Below are positions 1 through 8,393 of a DNA stretch of 51,820 nt, one piece after another. The notes beneath the pieces are model-generated. The model was not told the DNA's origin. It worked only from the letters and a program-made list of their open reading frames with translations, and searched no databases. How positions within the stretch are numbered: the stretch's first letter is position 1; each line of letters begins with the position of its first letter. Origin of the DNA: Chromatiales bacterium (ex Bugula neritina AB1) (GTDB lineage Bacteria > Pseudomonadota > Gammaproteobacteria > Granulosicoccales > Granulosicoccaceae); contig MDLA01000131.1 of NCBI GenBank assembly GCA_001730015.1, positions 1 to 51,820 on the forward strand, in the 5' to 3' direction. Both the position numbers and the translations under genes were made by a program.

Positions 1-2
1 AG

Positions 3-107
3 CTCAAAGGTTACGTGCTGATCTATGATTTCGCCGACGTTTTTGTGTACCATGTTCTTGGGGTTCCCGGAGCCAGGCCTTCACGGCCACCAGACCTTAG
101 GGTCTAA
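3..107 (+). CDS. C-terminal fragment of an unknown protein (partial, runs in from the left edge)
   Basis: An open frame enters from the left edge and ends at TAA 105-107, giving 34 residues that end GARPSRPPDLRV. The hydrophobic and aromatic stretch before this looks like real protein, but it is too short to assign to a family. A short hairpin (AGACC/GGTCT, 92-105) overlaps the end of the frame. It converges with the aminotransferase gene on the minus strand. The rest of the gap up to 278 shows no gene. Confidence 0.35.
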   Translation, partial: LKGYVLIYDFADVFVYHVLGVPGARPSRPPDLRV

Positions 108-278
108 TATATTGGGTGAAAGAGCAATCTTTCACAGCTGCTACCGGGAATCCCACTTTGCCGATACAGGCTTGTCGGTTTGAGGTTTACCTCGCTAGCT
201 TTTAGGCGTTATTTTGCTCGTGTTATGGATTAACTGAGTGGTTTATCTCATTGATTGAGTTGTGGCCATCGTCACGAT

Positions 279-1535
279 TTAGCTGAGAGAATTGGCCGCC
301 GCTTTGATAGCGGCGTCCGTTAGCTGGAGGTCGTGCTCGCTAATGGCCAGGCTCGGGTAGGTTTTACCCGCAGATTTAAAAATGCCGTGCTCTCTGAGTA
401 CCTGGTTGAAACGCCCGTTTCTCTTTTGATCTGCCGTAATGGTGCTGCGATAGTCACGTACCGGTGTTGCGGTAAACAGAACATCAAACAAAGTGGGATC
501 GCCGACAACCTGATAGGCGTGGCCGCTGTGGTCGAGATGTTTCTTCAGCATTGATATCAGACGTTCACCGGTAGCAACCAGTTTTTCGTAGTTGCCATCG
601 CGCCGTAGTATCTCCATGGTCTTGAGACCGGCTACGGCGGCCACCGGGTTGCCGGACAAAGTACCCAGCTGCATAAGAAAACGATCACCCGCCAGATCCT
701 TATCGAAATGGCTCATGATCTCACTGCTTGCTCCAATAGCTGCCAGTGGGAAACCGCCGCCGATAATTTTCCCTAAGGTGCAGATGTCGGGCATGACACC
801 ATAGCGTGTCTGCGCGCCACCGTAGGCGAGTCTGAACCCGGTTACTATTTCGTCGAAAATTAACAACAGCGATCTGGCGGTGCACTCGTCTCGCAGCGCC
901 TGCAGGAATCCCGGGGCAGGGGGGACGATGCGTTGCAAGGGCTCTACAATTATTGCGGCTACTTCGTTTTCATGTTCGTCGAGTATGGCTTTGACCGATT
1001 CGATATCGTTGAATGGTGCGATCAGCATTTCACTGGCGACGCCGGGGGGGATGCCGGCGCTATCGGGCACTGCCTGGGGAAAGTTGGCCAGGCGGGTAGG
1101 CGCCAGACTCATCTGAGCTTCGGCAGACATACCGTGGTATCCGCCTTCAAATTTCAGTATTTTATTACGGCCGGTGTATGCTCGTGCGAGGCGTAGCGCA
1201 TACATGTCTGCTTCGCCGCCGGACGTGACGTAGCGCACCTGTTCGGCACACGGCACAGCGCGGCATATCTCTTCGGCCAATTCGACGCTGGCACTGTTGT
1301 TAGCGAAAAAAGTCATGCCTTTACCAAGCTGGCTGCTGACGGCATCAAGAACTTCCGGATGGCCGTGCCCCAGTAACATAGGACCGGAGCCGATCAGATA
1401 ATCAATATACTCGGTACCGTCTTCATCCCAAACTCTGGAGCCTTTGCCTTCCCGAATGAAAACACCGGGATCGAAGTTGCCCAGGCTACCTGCCGGTAAT
1501 ACGTTTCGAGCTTTTTCCAGCCAGTGTTTATTCAT
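279..1535 (-). CDS. Class III aminotransferase, glutamate-1-semialdehyde aminomutase-like
   Basis: PLP-dependent fold type I enzyme of 418 residues. Visible family landmarks are SGGEA near residue 105, GGYHG near 131, FDEIVTGFR at 227-235 (Asp228 should pair with the PLP ring nitrogen), LGKIIGGGFP at 254-263 with Lys256 as the Schiff-base lysine, and GTLSGNP near 291. Sequence style is that of GSA aminomutase-related transaminases rather than omega-amino-acid transaminases. It is probably not hemL itself, because it sits downstream of an enolase-superfamily racemase and a dimethylglycine-dehydrogenase-like gene on the same strand, which suggests a catabolic or racemising role on an amino-acid-derived substrate. 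A hairpin repeat (1683-1865) separates it from the upstream gene, so it may be transcribed on its own. Substrate is unknown. Confidence 0.9.
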   Translation of the reverse strand: MNKHWLEKARNVLPAGSLGNFDPGVFIREGKGSRVWDEDGTEYIDYLIGSGPMLLGHGHPEVLDAVSSQLGKGMTFFANNSASVELAEEICRAVPCAEQVRYVTSGGEADMYALRLARAYTGRNKILKFEGGYHGMSAEAQMSLAPTRLANFPQAVPDSAGIPPGVASEMLIAPFNDIESVKAILDEHENEVAAIIVEPLQRIVPPAPGFLQALRDECTARSLLLIFDEIVTGFRLAYGGAQTRYGVMPDICTLGKIIGGGFPLAAIGASSEIMSHFDKDLAGDRFLMQLGTLSGNPVAAVAGLKTMEILRRDGNYEKLVATGERLISMLKKHLDHSGHAYQVVGDPTLFDVLFTATPVRDYRSTITADQKRNGRFNQVLREHGIFKSAGKTYPSLAISEHDLQLTDAAIKAAANSLS

Positions 1536-1682
1536 GATTTTCAGTCTAGCGTCAGGGTATGGAGGTTGGGGCTGTTGCCGCTCCCCGGTGCCTCATGGAT
1601 TCGAATATGCCCATCATCCCTGAACGGGCCGTTCAGGTCCAATCGAGGTGAGACGTACGCGGATAATTTGTATCCAATCAAC

Positions 1683-1865
1683 TTAACCCACATTGTTCAC
1701 GGTATTGGTGGAATCTCACTTGATCTTTGATTCTACAGAGAATATTTTCTTCTGCACATATCAGTAAGTATTCGGCGCGAGAAGAAACTCCGCTGTGAAA
1801 TCACTTAGTGTGAATAGATCAGGTCGGCGCGATATTCTCGCCACCCCATGAATAATGCGGGTTAA
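1683..1865 (-). repeat. Copy A of a ~183-bp MITE-like hairpin repeat
   Basis: The ends are imperfect inverted repeats that start and finish with TTAA: the left end reads TTAACCCACATTGTTCACGG and the right end, on the other strand, reads TTAACCCGCATTATTCATGG. Relative to copies at 11126-11309 and 31585-31767 this one is in reverse orientation. It contains no gene. It fills most of the 334-base gap between the aminotransferase and racemase genes and ends four bases before the racemase stop codon. The remaining gap (1536-1682) shows no recognisable feature. Confidence 0.85.
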
Positions 1866-1869
1866 TTAT

Positions 1870-2979
1870 TTAGTCATAGATAGCAACCGGATTACCGAGT
1901 AGCTTTTCATCGGGGGTAACACCGTGCCCTGGAGTATCATCCACGGTAATGAATCCATCGACGCAACGCGGGCCACTACCAGGGGCGATATCCAGAGTGA
2001 GCATATCCTGACAGGACCAGCAAGCCCGTATAAATGCATCGGGTATCGACTGGGCAAAGTGCGCGGCTTCGGTATCCGCCAGTACTGAACCGCCCGTTGC
2101 CATGATGAACATCTGTATACCGTGCTCGATGGCTATATCGCGCAGTCGGCGGGCTTTGGTCAAACCACCGACTCGATTTAATTTTATACCGAATACGTCG
2201 GCTATGCCGTCGCGTGCGATGCGCGTGGCGTCCTGAAGCGTAACCAGTGATTCATCGACACTGATCGGTGAGGTGGTCACTTTTCTTATTTCTGCTATAT
2301 CGTCGAGGGTCTCGCCAGGCTGCTCGAATGTGACTCCAAGATCGGCAACGGCATTCATCACGATACTCGCCTCGCGACGGGTCCACGCTCTATTAACATC
2401 ATAGAGAATAATTTCATTGTCGCGACGATTAGCTTCTATGTGTCTAATGCGTTCTATCTCTGTGGCGACATCGCTGCCTCCAACTTTGGCTGAGTGTGCA
2501 ATATAGCCTTGTTTTCGATAGTGGTTGATTATTCCCATCATGTAGTCAGGTTCGCCTGACGATACCGATGATGCCGCCGGGGTTCCGTTGCTTCGTTTGC
2601 CGCCGAGCAAGTCTGCAATCGGCAATTCCCAGGCTTTACCCATGATGTCCCAGCAGGCGAGGTCGATGGGCTGCTTGGCATACAGGTGGCCTGGCAGGCA
2701 AACATCCATGGCGCGCTCTACCAGTTCAACTTTTCGCGGGTCCTGGCCGATTATCGAGGGCGCCATGGTTTCAATGCCCGCGCGAATGCCTGGCCCGTGA
2801 GCGGCAACATAGGTGTGCCCCCACGGGGTTCCTTCGCCCCAGCCGACAATACCGGAATCGGTTTCCATTTTTATAAAAGTGGCGTCGAGTACTTCAAACT
2901 TCAGTCTGCCGCCGGACAGCCAATACGGGTCTTTTAACGGCAGGTTTTTTTGATAGACGGTGAGTCTGGTTATCTTCAT
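1870..2979 (-). CDS. Enolase-superfamily (MR/MLE) racemase or epimerase, betaine epimerase-like
   Basis: A 369-residue mandelate racemase/muconate lactonising enzyme family protein: N-terminal capping domain to about residue 120, then a TIM barrel. Metal ligands are visible as Asp194 (YDVN), Glu219 (FEQP) and Asp242 (VDES). Candidate acid/base lysines are Lys165 (AKVGG) and Lys266 (IKLNRVGG), one on each face, the pattern of racemases and epimerases acting on an alpha proton. The first lysine of the classical KxK motif is Ser163. From memory the protein resembles hydroxyproline-betaine 2-epimerase (HpbD) and cis-3-hydroxyproline dehydratase relatives. Its neighbours, a dimethylglycine-dehydrogenase-like flavoprotein and a Rieske demethylase, fit a betaine substrate. 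Exact substrate is inferred, not shown. Confidence 0.88.
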   Translation of the reverse strand: MKITRLTVYQKNLPLKDPYWLSGGRLKFEVLDATFIKMETDSGIVGWGEGTPWGHTYVAAHGPGIRAGIETMAPSIIGQDPRKVELVERAMDVCLPGHLYAKQPIDLACWDIMGKAWELPIADLLGGKRSNGTPAASSVSSGEPDYMMGIINHYRKQGYIAHSAKVGGSDVATEIERIRHIEANRRDNEIILYDVNRAWTRREASIVMNAVADLGVTFEQPGETLDDIAEIRKVTTSPISVDESLVTLQDATRIARDGIADVFGIKLNRVGGLTKARRLRDIAIEHGIQMFIMATGGSVLADTEAAHFAQSIPDAFIRACWSCQDMLTLDIAPGSGPRCVDGFITVDDTPGHGVTPDEKLLGNPVAIYD

Positions 2980-3020
2980 TGATTCTGTCCGGTGACGTTA
3001 CTTTCTATTACTGACCCGGT

Positions 3021-5477
3021 TTATTGCGTGTCCGTTCGGGGCAGCCGATTATCTGGATCATATGCCGGTTTGTTGTGTACGACGGCATCTCGTTCTACAC
3101 CGGCGATAACAACCTGCAGATGGGTGCCGGGCTTTGCGGCGGCTGGTTTGATGTAGGCGAAAGCCAGTATTTTACTGATGCTGTGTGCGTAGACAATAGA
3201 ACTTGTTGAACCGACTACCTCATTATTGAAAAGTACGGCTTCGCCGCCGTTGCCGTCTTCTGAACCGTTGGAATCTATCTGCAGGTAAGCGCAGATCCAG
3301 GGTAGTTCGTTATCTGCGCTTTCACAGGTCGCGTTCCTGCCAACAAATGATTTGTCCAGTTTTACAAAGCGCATGACGTCGGCTTCGGGCAAAGTAACTT
3401 CATTGGTCAGCTCGGCCGCGCCCTTGAACATTTTTTCCATTCTCATCACATTCATGGCAAACGACCCATAGTTGCAGATATCCAGTGCTTCCCCGGCAGT
3501 CCATAGTGCATTGTAGATCGCTGGCAGATGATTTCGTGCTGTGTGTATTTCCCAGCCCAGCTCACCGGCGTAGGACAATCTAAATGCCCAGCAGTGGTAC
3601 CCTGCAATGGTGATCTCTCTGGCGCTTAACCAGCGGAATTCACGATTGCCGAGTCTGGCTTCTGTGCACTGTGACAGCACTTCTCTTGATCGAGGTCCGT
3701 TGATTGCCAGCGCACCCCAGCTGTCAGAGCGGTTTACAATGGAAATATCGAGGTTTTTTCTATGCAGGTTAAGGTGATCGAGTAAGCGCTGCTCAAAGAA
3801 AGCGGCACAGACTATATAAAATCTGTCGTCTGCCAAACGCACAACGGTCGCTTCAAGCTCTATGCGACCGCGTCTATTGAGAAAATGTGTGAGCACGATG
3901 CCTCCGCTGGCTGACGGCAGGCGGTTGGCGACCAGTGTCTCCAGAAAAACGGCAGCCTGGATACCGTTCACTTCAACTTTGGTGAAGGCGCAGATATCCA
4001 TAACGCCCACACCATTGCGTACCGAGGCAACCTCAGCTGCTACTATCTTATGTACTTCGTTGCGTCTGAATGAATAATAGTCGCGTTGCTCGACAGGGCT
4101 TTTTGCAAACCATCGTGGTCGCTCATGGCCGTACACTTCTTCGAATACAGCACCCTGGCTGTTCAGTGTGTGGTACAGCGGTGAAGGTTTGACTGGTCTG
4201 CCGCCGAGCCGATTGTAGTGCGGGTAGGGGATTTCATGGCGCAGACAATAGTCTTCTTTGGCTTTAATGATTTGCCAGGGTTTGTCGGCATAGCTTCCGA
4301 ACCGACGGGGGTCGAAATCCCGCATAGAGATATCTGCCGAGCCATGTACCATCCAGCGGGCCAGTTCGCGAGTCAGCCCCGGGCCCCAGCCGATCCCGAT
4401 TTGCGTGCCGCAGCAACACCAGTAGTTCCTCACCCCGGGCGCCGGACCAATAAGCGGATTGCCATCCGGTGGGTGGGAGATTGCACCGTGTACATCGCGC
4501 TTTATCCCGAGCTCGGCTAATACTGGCATACGGTGCATGGCGTTTTGCAACCAGGGCATAACGCGATCGTAGTCCGGTTGGAACAATTCATTTTCCGCCT
4601 CCCACGGGCAGTGATCCTCCCAGACACTATTCGGGTTTTCTTTTTCATAGATCCCGATCAGGCCGGACTGTTGTTCCATGCGAATGTAGCCGGATACCTT
4701 GCGATCATCGCGCACGACAGGCAGTTCTCTCTCCAGTGATTCGAATCCAGGCACCGTGTCTGTGACAAAATAATGATGGGTCATGGAAGTCATCGGCAAT
4801 TGCAGCCCCGACCACTCTCCTATTTGTCTGGCATAGGTGCCGCCCGCATTCACAACGTGCTCGCAGATGATATCCCCAAGTTCAGTAGAGACTTTCCATT
4901 CACCGTTGCCTTGCTGCTCTATATGGGTTGCGCGGCAGCGCCGAATTATTTTTACCCCTGACTGACGAGCCCCGGCTGCCAAAGCCTGAGTGACGCCGGA
5001 TGGATCTACGTGGCCGTCGTCGGGGGTATACAGCGCGCCTAGAACTCCGTCGAGGTTATAGAACGGGTGGAGTGTGCGGATAAATGTTGCATCGACCAGT
5101 TCGATGTTAAAGCCCAGGGATCGCCCGACACTCAGAGTATGACGCAGCCAGTCCATTTCGTCTTCTTCGTAGGCGATACGAAACGACCCGCAACCGTGCC
5201 AGGTAACGCAGTGATTCGTTTCTTTTTCAAGCGCTCCGGAGTAGAGGCCTATATTGTAGTCGACACACTTTCCGAGACTCAGGCTAGAAGTGGAATGGGT
5301 AATCTGCCCCGCGGCATGCCAGGTAGACCCTGAGGTGAGTTCTGCTTTTTCGAGTAAGACAACATCATGCAATCCTTCATGGGCCAGATGATAGGCAAGG
5401 CCACACCCCATGACACCGCCGCCGATAATAACTGCTGTGGCGGTTTTGGGAATGCTGCGGGTATCGGCGTGAACCAT
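3021..5477 (-). CDS. FAD oxidase fused to GcvT domains, dimethylglycine/sarcosine dehydrogenase-like
   Basis: Large flavoprotein of about 818 residues. An N-terminal Rossmann motif GGGVMGCG and, about 30 residues later, GSTWHAAG mark the DMGDH/SARDH family; the His in this motif is the usual site of covalent FAD. The DAO fold covers roughly the first 370 residues, and the C-terminal half is an aminomethyltransferase (GcvT-like) tetrahydrofolate-binding domain, with LSYAGELGWEIH and ELTNEVTLPEAD recognisable. The expected reaction is oxidative N-demethylation with transfer of the methyl carbon to folate. I start it at ATG 5477 (MVHADTRS), because the longer frame to 5513 runs toward the divergent regulator's promoter. 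It heads the minus-strand set leading to the racemase gene (41-base gap). The substrate could be dimethylglycine, sarcosine, an N-methylproline or another N-methyl amino acid. Confidence 0.9.
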   Translation of the reverse strand: MVHADTRSIPKTATAVIIGGGVMGCGLAYHLAHEGLHDVVLLEKAELTSGSTWHAAGQITHSTSSLSLGKCVDYNIGLYSGALEKETNHCVTWHGCGSFRIAYEEDEMDWLRHTLSVGRSLGFNIELVDATFIRTLHPFYNLDGVLGALYTPDDGHVDPSGVTQALAAGARQSGVKIIRRCRATHIEQQGNGEWKVSTELGDIICEHVVNAGGTYARQIGEWSGLQLPMTSMTHHYFVTDTVPGFESLERELPVVRDDRKVSGYIRMEQQSGLIGIYEKENPNSVWEDHCPWEAENELFQPDYDRVMPWLQNAMHRMPVLAELGIKRDVHGAISHPPDGNPLIGPAPGVRNYWCCCGTQIGIGWGPGLTRELARWMVHGSADISMRDFDPRRFGSYADKPWQIIKAKEDYCLRHEIPYPHYNRLGGRPVKPSPLYHTLNSQGAVFEEVYGHERPRWFAKSPVEQRDYYSFRRNEVHKIVAAEVASVRNGVGVMDICAFTKVEVNGIQAAVFLETLVANRLPSASGGIVLTHFLNRRGRIELEATVVRLADDRFYIVCAAFFEQRLLDHLNLHRKNLDISIVNRSDSWGALAINGPRSREVLSQCTEARLGNREFRWLSAREITIAGYHCWAFRLSYAGELGWEIHTARNHLPAIYNALWTAGEALDICNYGSFAMNVMRMEKMFKGAAELTNEVTLPEADVMRFVKLDKSFVGRNATCESADNELPWICAYLQIDSNGSEDGNGGEAVLFNNEVVGSTSSIVYAHSISKILAFAYIKPAAAKPGTHLQVVIAGVERDAVVHNKPAYDPDNRLPRTDTQ

Positions 5478-5522
5478 AGACTGGTAACCCCTGTGCGGTG
5501 TGTGGGATTGCAATCCTAATAA

Positions 5523-5544
5523 TACAATTGTACTCTTGTCAATT
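5523..5544. promoter_or_regulatory. Palindromic operator candidate in the divergent promoter
   Basis: A perfect 10-bp palindrome TACAATTGTA (5523-5532) overlaps an inverted repeat AATTG (5526-5530)/CAATT (5540-5544). It lies directly in front of the regulator's ATG at 5545 and 46 bases upstream of the divergent flavoprotein start. This is a sensible site for autoregulation by the RpiR-family protein; binding is inferred. Confidence 0.45.
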
Positions 5545-6453
5545 ATGAATAGTATAACTGTACCAATATCTGATGTGACTCAGAGTGCTGATGTATTGGC
5601 GGCGTTGTCCAGTGAACTTTTGCAGTTCACCCCCCAGGTGCGCAAAGCTGCCAGTTATGTGCTGGAAAACCCGAATGATGTCAGTGTGTCTTCTATCCGG
5701 GAGATGGCGGAAGCTGCCAGTGTCAGACCAAATACGCTGGTTCGCATGGCGCGCTCGATAGGATTTGACGGATACGAAGATTTTCGCGCTCCGTTTCGTG
5801 AAGAGATACGGCGCGGTGTGGTGAGCTTTCCTGATCGGGCTCGCTGGCTGCAATCACTGGGGCAAAGTGGAAAACTTGGCGGGTTGTATCGCGATATGGT
5901 CGACAGTGCGATACGCAATATAGAGGAATCATTTGCTGGTATAGATATAAAAACGCTGCAAGCCGCTGCCCGCGCTATAAATAAATCGCGCCAGGTATTT
6001 ACGCTGGGTGTCGGGGTGAATAGCTCTAATGCAAAAAACTTCACGTATCTGGCTAGCACCGGTATGACGCAGTTTCATGCTATTCCGCGCAGCGGCAGTA
6101 CACCGGCTGACGATCTGGCCTGGGCGGATCAGCGCGATGTTTTAATCGCAATTACACTGAAACCGTTTAGATCTGAGGTAGTAGAGGCCTTCAGTATTGC
6201 AAAAGAGCAGGGGGTACAGTGTATTGGAATATCCGATAGTCCGATTTCGCCGATTATCACCGGTGCTGATCACGGTTTTGTGGTTTCGGCTGAGACGCCA
6301 CAGTTTTTCCCTTCATCGGTTTCGACCATCGCATTACTGGAAACAATACTGTCTTTTGCCATAGCGATAGGGCCGGAGCGGGTAGTGGAGCGAGTCAAGA
6401 CATTCCATGATCGAAGACATCAGCTTGGCCTGTACCACGACAATAGCAGATAG
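5545..6453 (+). CDS. MurR/RpiR-family transcriptional regulator (HTH plus SIS domain)
   Basis: 302 residues from ATG 5545; the frame continues upstream to 5500, but the residues before MNSITVPIS look like promoter sequence. The N-terminal RpiR helix-turn-helix is clear (FTPQVRKAASYVLENP, then SIREMAEAASVRPNTLVRMARSIGFDGYEDFR). The C-terminal half is a SIS fold that in this family binds phosphosugars, although betaine and amino-acid loci also use RpiR regulators. It is divergent from the flavoprotein gene and is followed 16 bases later by the Rieske gene, so it probably controls both arms of the locus. Effector unknown. Confidence 0.9.
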   Translation: MNSITVPISDVTQSADVLAALSSELLQFTPQVRKAASYVLENPNDVSVSSIREMAEAASVRPNTLVRMARSIGFDGYEDFRAPFREEIRRGVVSFPDRARWLQSLGQSGKLGGLYRDMVDSAIRNIEESFAGIDIKTLQAAARAINKSRQVFTLGVGVNSSNAKNFTYLASTGMTQFHAIPRSGSTPADDLAWADQRDVLIAITLKPFRSEVVEAFSIAKEQGVQCIGISDSPISPIITGADHGFVVSAETPQFFPSSVSTIALLETILSFAIAIGPERVVERVKTFHDRRHQLGLYHDNSR

Positions 6454-6469
6454 ACACCGGAGTGATCCT

Positions 6470-7573
6470 GTGAAATGTGACCTTGATAGATGCGACACCC
6501 CGACTCACTCACTTGCTGCAAGGTATTACACTGATCCGGAAATATTTAAACTGGAGAAGCATGGCTTGCTGTCACGCACCTGGCAGTTTGCCGGTCATGC
6601 ATCACGCTTGCAGCAGCCGGGTGATTTTTTCACGTTCGAAATTGCCGGAGAGAGCCTGTTTTGTGTGCTCACCAGCGACCTTGAAATAAAAGCGTATTAC
6701 AACGTCTGCCAGCACCGTGCGCACCGTTTGGTTGAAGGTCAGGGTAATGCGCCAATGATTGTCTGCCCGTATCATGCCTGGTCTTATGAGTTAACCGGTC
6801 AGCTGCGTGGTGGTCCCAATACGCGTTCAGTACAGGGCTTTGATCGATCCAGAATCTGTCTGACGTCCGTTCGTGTTGAAAATTTCTGCGGTTTTGTGTT
6901 CGCAAATCTCGATGTAAAAGCTCGCCCGATGGACGAATGGTTCCCCGATGTTCGCGCTGAGCTCAGCGCTTTTGTGCCGCAAATTGATCAGCTAAAACCG
7001 ATTGAATGGGTGCAGGTGCCGGAGTGTTGTAACTGGAAAGTATCGGTTGAAAATTACTCGGAGTGTTATCACTGCCAGTTGAATCATCCAACCTTTGCGA
7101 ATGGTATTGTAAAAGCCAGCACCTACGATATTCAGGCGCAGGGCTATTGCCTGCGTCATACCACTGAATGCCAGAACCTCGATCAAATGAGTTACCCGAT
7201 TGATCTCGATTTGAATCCGTACGCAGGGCAGTATTCCAGCTGGTACTTGTGGCCAATGATGTCGTTTCAGGTTTACCCCGGTAACGTATTGAACACCTAT
7301 CATTGGCGAGCCATCGATCATGAAAATGTCATGCTGTGGCGCGGCTGGTATTCTGTTGACGGAAAAGATAAAGACATGCTGCACGATCTCGCCCTGCAGG
7401 ACAGACAAACCACGGTTGCAGAGGATATAGATCTGGTGGAATCGGTTCAGCGTGGCTTAAACAGCCGTGGCTATGTTCCCGGGCCGTTGGTTCTGGATCC
7501 AGACGGTGGTGTCAGATCGGAGCATTCTATAAAAATATTGCAACAGTGGATGAGAGAGTCGGTTGATGGCTGA
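6470..7573 (+). CDS. Rieske non-haem iron oxygenase, betaine demethylase-like
   Basis: 367 residues from GTG 6470, chosen because GGAG (6459-6462) sits seven bases ahead and because an earlier in-frame ATG at 6407 would overlap the regulator by 47 bases. The Rieske [2Fe-2S] ligands are Cys80-x-His82 and Cys99-x-x-His102 (CPYHAW). The catalytic iron site is ENYSECYHCQLNH, with His201 and His206 as ligands and Glu198 in the electron-transfer position. AEDIDLVESVQRG near the C-terminus probably supplies the third ligand. Closest in style are GbcA (glycine betaine) and stachydrine demethylases, which remove an N-methyl group as formaldehyde. No ferredoxin or flavin reductase partner is encoded in this window, so electrons must come from elsewhere. 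The gene ends overlapping the next start, so translation is coupled. Confidence 0.92.
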   Translation: MKCDLDRCDTPTHSLAARYYTDPEIFKLEKHGLLSRTWQFAGHASRLQQPGDFFTFEIAGESLFCVLTSDLEIKAYYNVCQHRAHRLVEGQGNAPMIVCPYHAWSYELTGQLRGGPNTRSVQGFDRSRICLTSVRVENFCGFVFANLDVKARPMDEWFPDVRAELSAFVPQIDQLKPIEWVQVPECCNWKVSVENYSECYHCQLNHPTFANGIVKASTYDIQAQGYCLRHTTECQNLDQMSYPIDLDLNPYAGQYSSWYLWPMMSFQVYPGNVLNTYHWRAIDHENVMLWRGWYSVDGKDKDMLHDLALQDRQTTVAEDIDLVESVQRGLNSRGYVPGPLVLDPDGGVRSEHSIKILQQWMRESVDG

Positions 7574-8393
7574 ATCAGAAATGCCGGGGAGTTGGAGACC
7601 GGAACATAAATTGTTTCCGTATCAGGTCGGGTTCACCTGCCCACCACACGACTGGGACGCTGCACCATCGGATTTTCAACGCATCAGCCCGCCTACAGTC
7701 GGGGTTCACGGCTGGATGTTGCATGTACCCGAGTATCGTCATCGACTGGAGCAGCGCACACGAAATTTTGATCTGCTAGACGACTTTGTTCAGTGCATGG
7801 CCAGCAACGGCGCTGATGTGTGCGGGCAAGTGGGCTCGAACTGGGTGCATGCAAGTGGCAAAGGAGTCAACGGGATTCGGGATTATTGCAGGCACATGGA
7901 AGATAAGTATGGTGTGCCACTGCATATGGCAGGCTATGCCCTGGTGGAGGCGCTTCGAGAGATGAATGTAGAAAAAGTCGCCTTGAATGCAGTGTATCAC
8001 TGGCCGGACTGGTGGCGCGGTACAGTCGGTTTTTTAGAGGAAGCGGGGTTTGATGTGCTCTATGCCGGCAACTTCACGGATCAGGGCTGGTTCGAATCGC
8101 AACAGCAGGTCAATGAATGCCGCTGGGTATTCGATGCCGATCTGGTGAGCAGGAGTTTTGAATACGTCGCCGAGCAAGCCCCTGATGCGGATGTCTATCT
8201 CGCTAACGGAATGGCCAATTTTAGAACCGGGCCGGATGGTCAGCCGCAACGGATGTTGCATCAGACCCCCATGCTGGAAAAGCTTCTGGGTAAGCCGGTA
8301 GTGGCGCACGATACGGCATTGTACTGGCGGTTATTTAAAACACTTGGAATTCGGCCTGTCGGTGAGCATGGCAAGTTACTGGGCTCTATATAA
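7566..8393 (+). CDS. Asp/Glu/hydantoin racemase-superfamily protein lacking the usual catalytic cysteines
   Basis: 275 residues from ATG 7566, overlapping the Rieske stop. The layout resembles maleate isomerase and arylmalonate decarboxylase: two pseudo-symmetric halves, with GSNWVHASGKG where the first catalytic loop (CTS or GTS) should be, and LANGMANFRT where the second (SCGG or SCTN) should be, followed by the family-typical ending KPVVAHDTALYWRLFKTLGI. Neither loop carries the cysteine that does chemistry in the family; the nearest is the Cys of DVCGQ, three residues before GSNWVH. It is probably either a lyase or isomerase using other residues, or a binding protein. Position in the operon suggests it acts on an intermediate of the Rieske pathway. 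Function not assigned. Confidence 0.75.
   Translation: MAESEMPGSWRPEHKLFPYQVGFTCPPHDWDAAPSDFQRISPPTVGVHGWMLHVPEYRHRLEQRTRNFDLLDDFVQCMASNGADVCGQVGSNWVHASGKGVNGIRDYCRHMEDKYGVPLHMAGYALVEALREMNVEKVALNAVYHWPDWWRGTVGFLEEAGFDVLYAGNFTDQGWFESQQQVNECRWVFDADLVSRSFEYVAEQAPDADVYLANGMANFRTGPDGQPQRMLHQTPMLEKLLGKPVVAHDTALYWRLFKTLGIRPVGEHGKLLGSI

Noticed and set aside
5500..5544. Longer start of the RpiR-family regulator
   Set aside because: The extra 15 residues cover the divergent promoter and overlap the longest frame of the flavoprotein; ATG 5545 fits the family start.
6407..6469. ATG start of the Rieske gene at 6407
   Set aside because: It would overlap the regulator's end by 47 bases, and a GTG with a well-placed GGAG follows at 6470.
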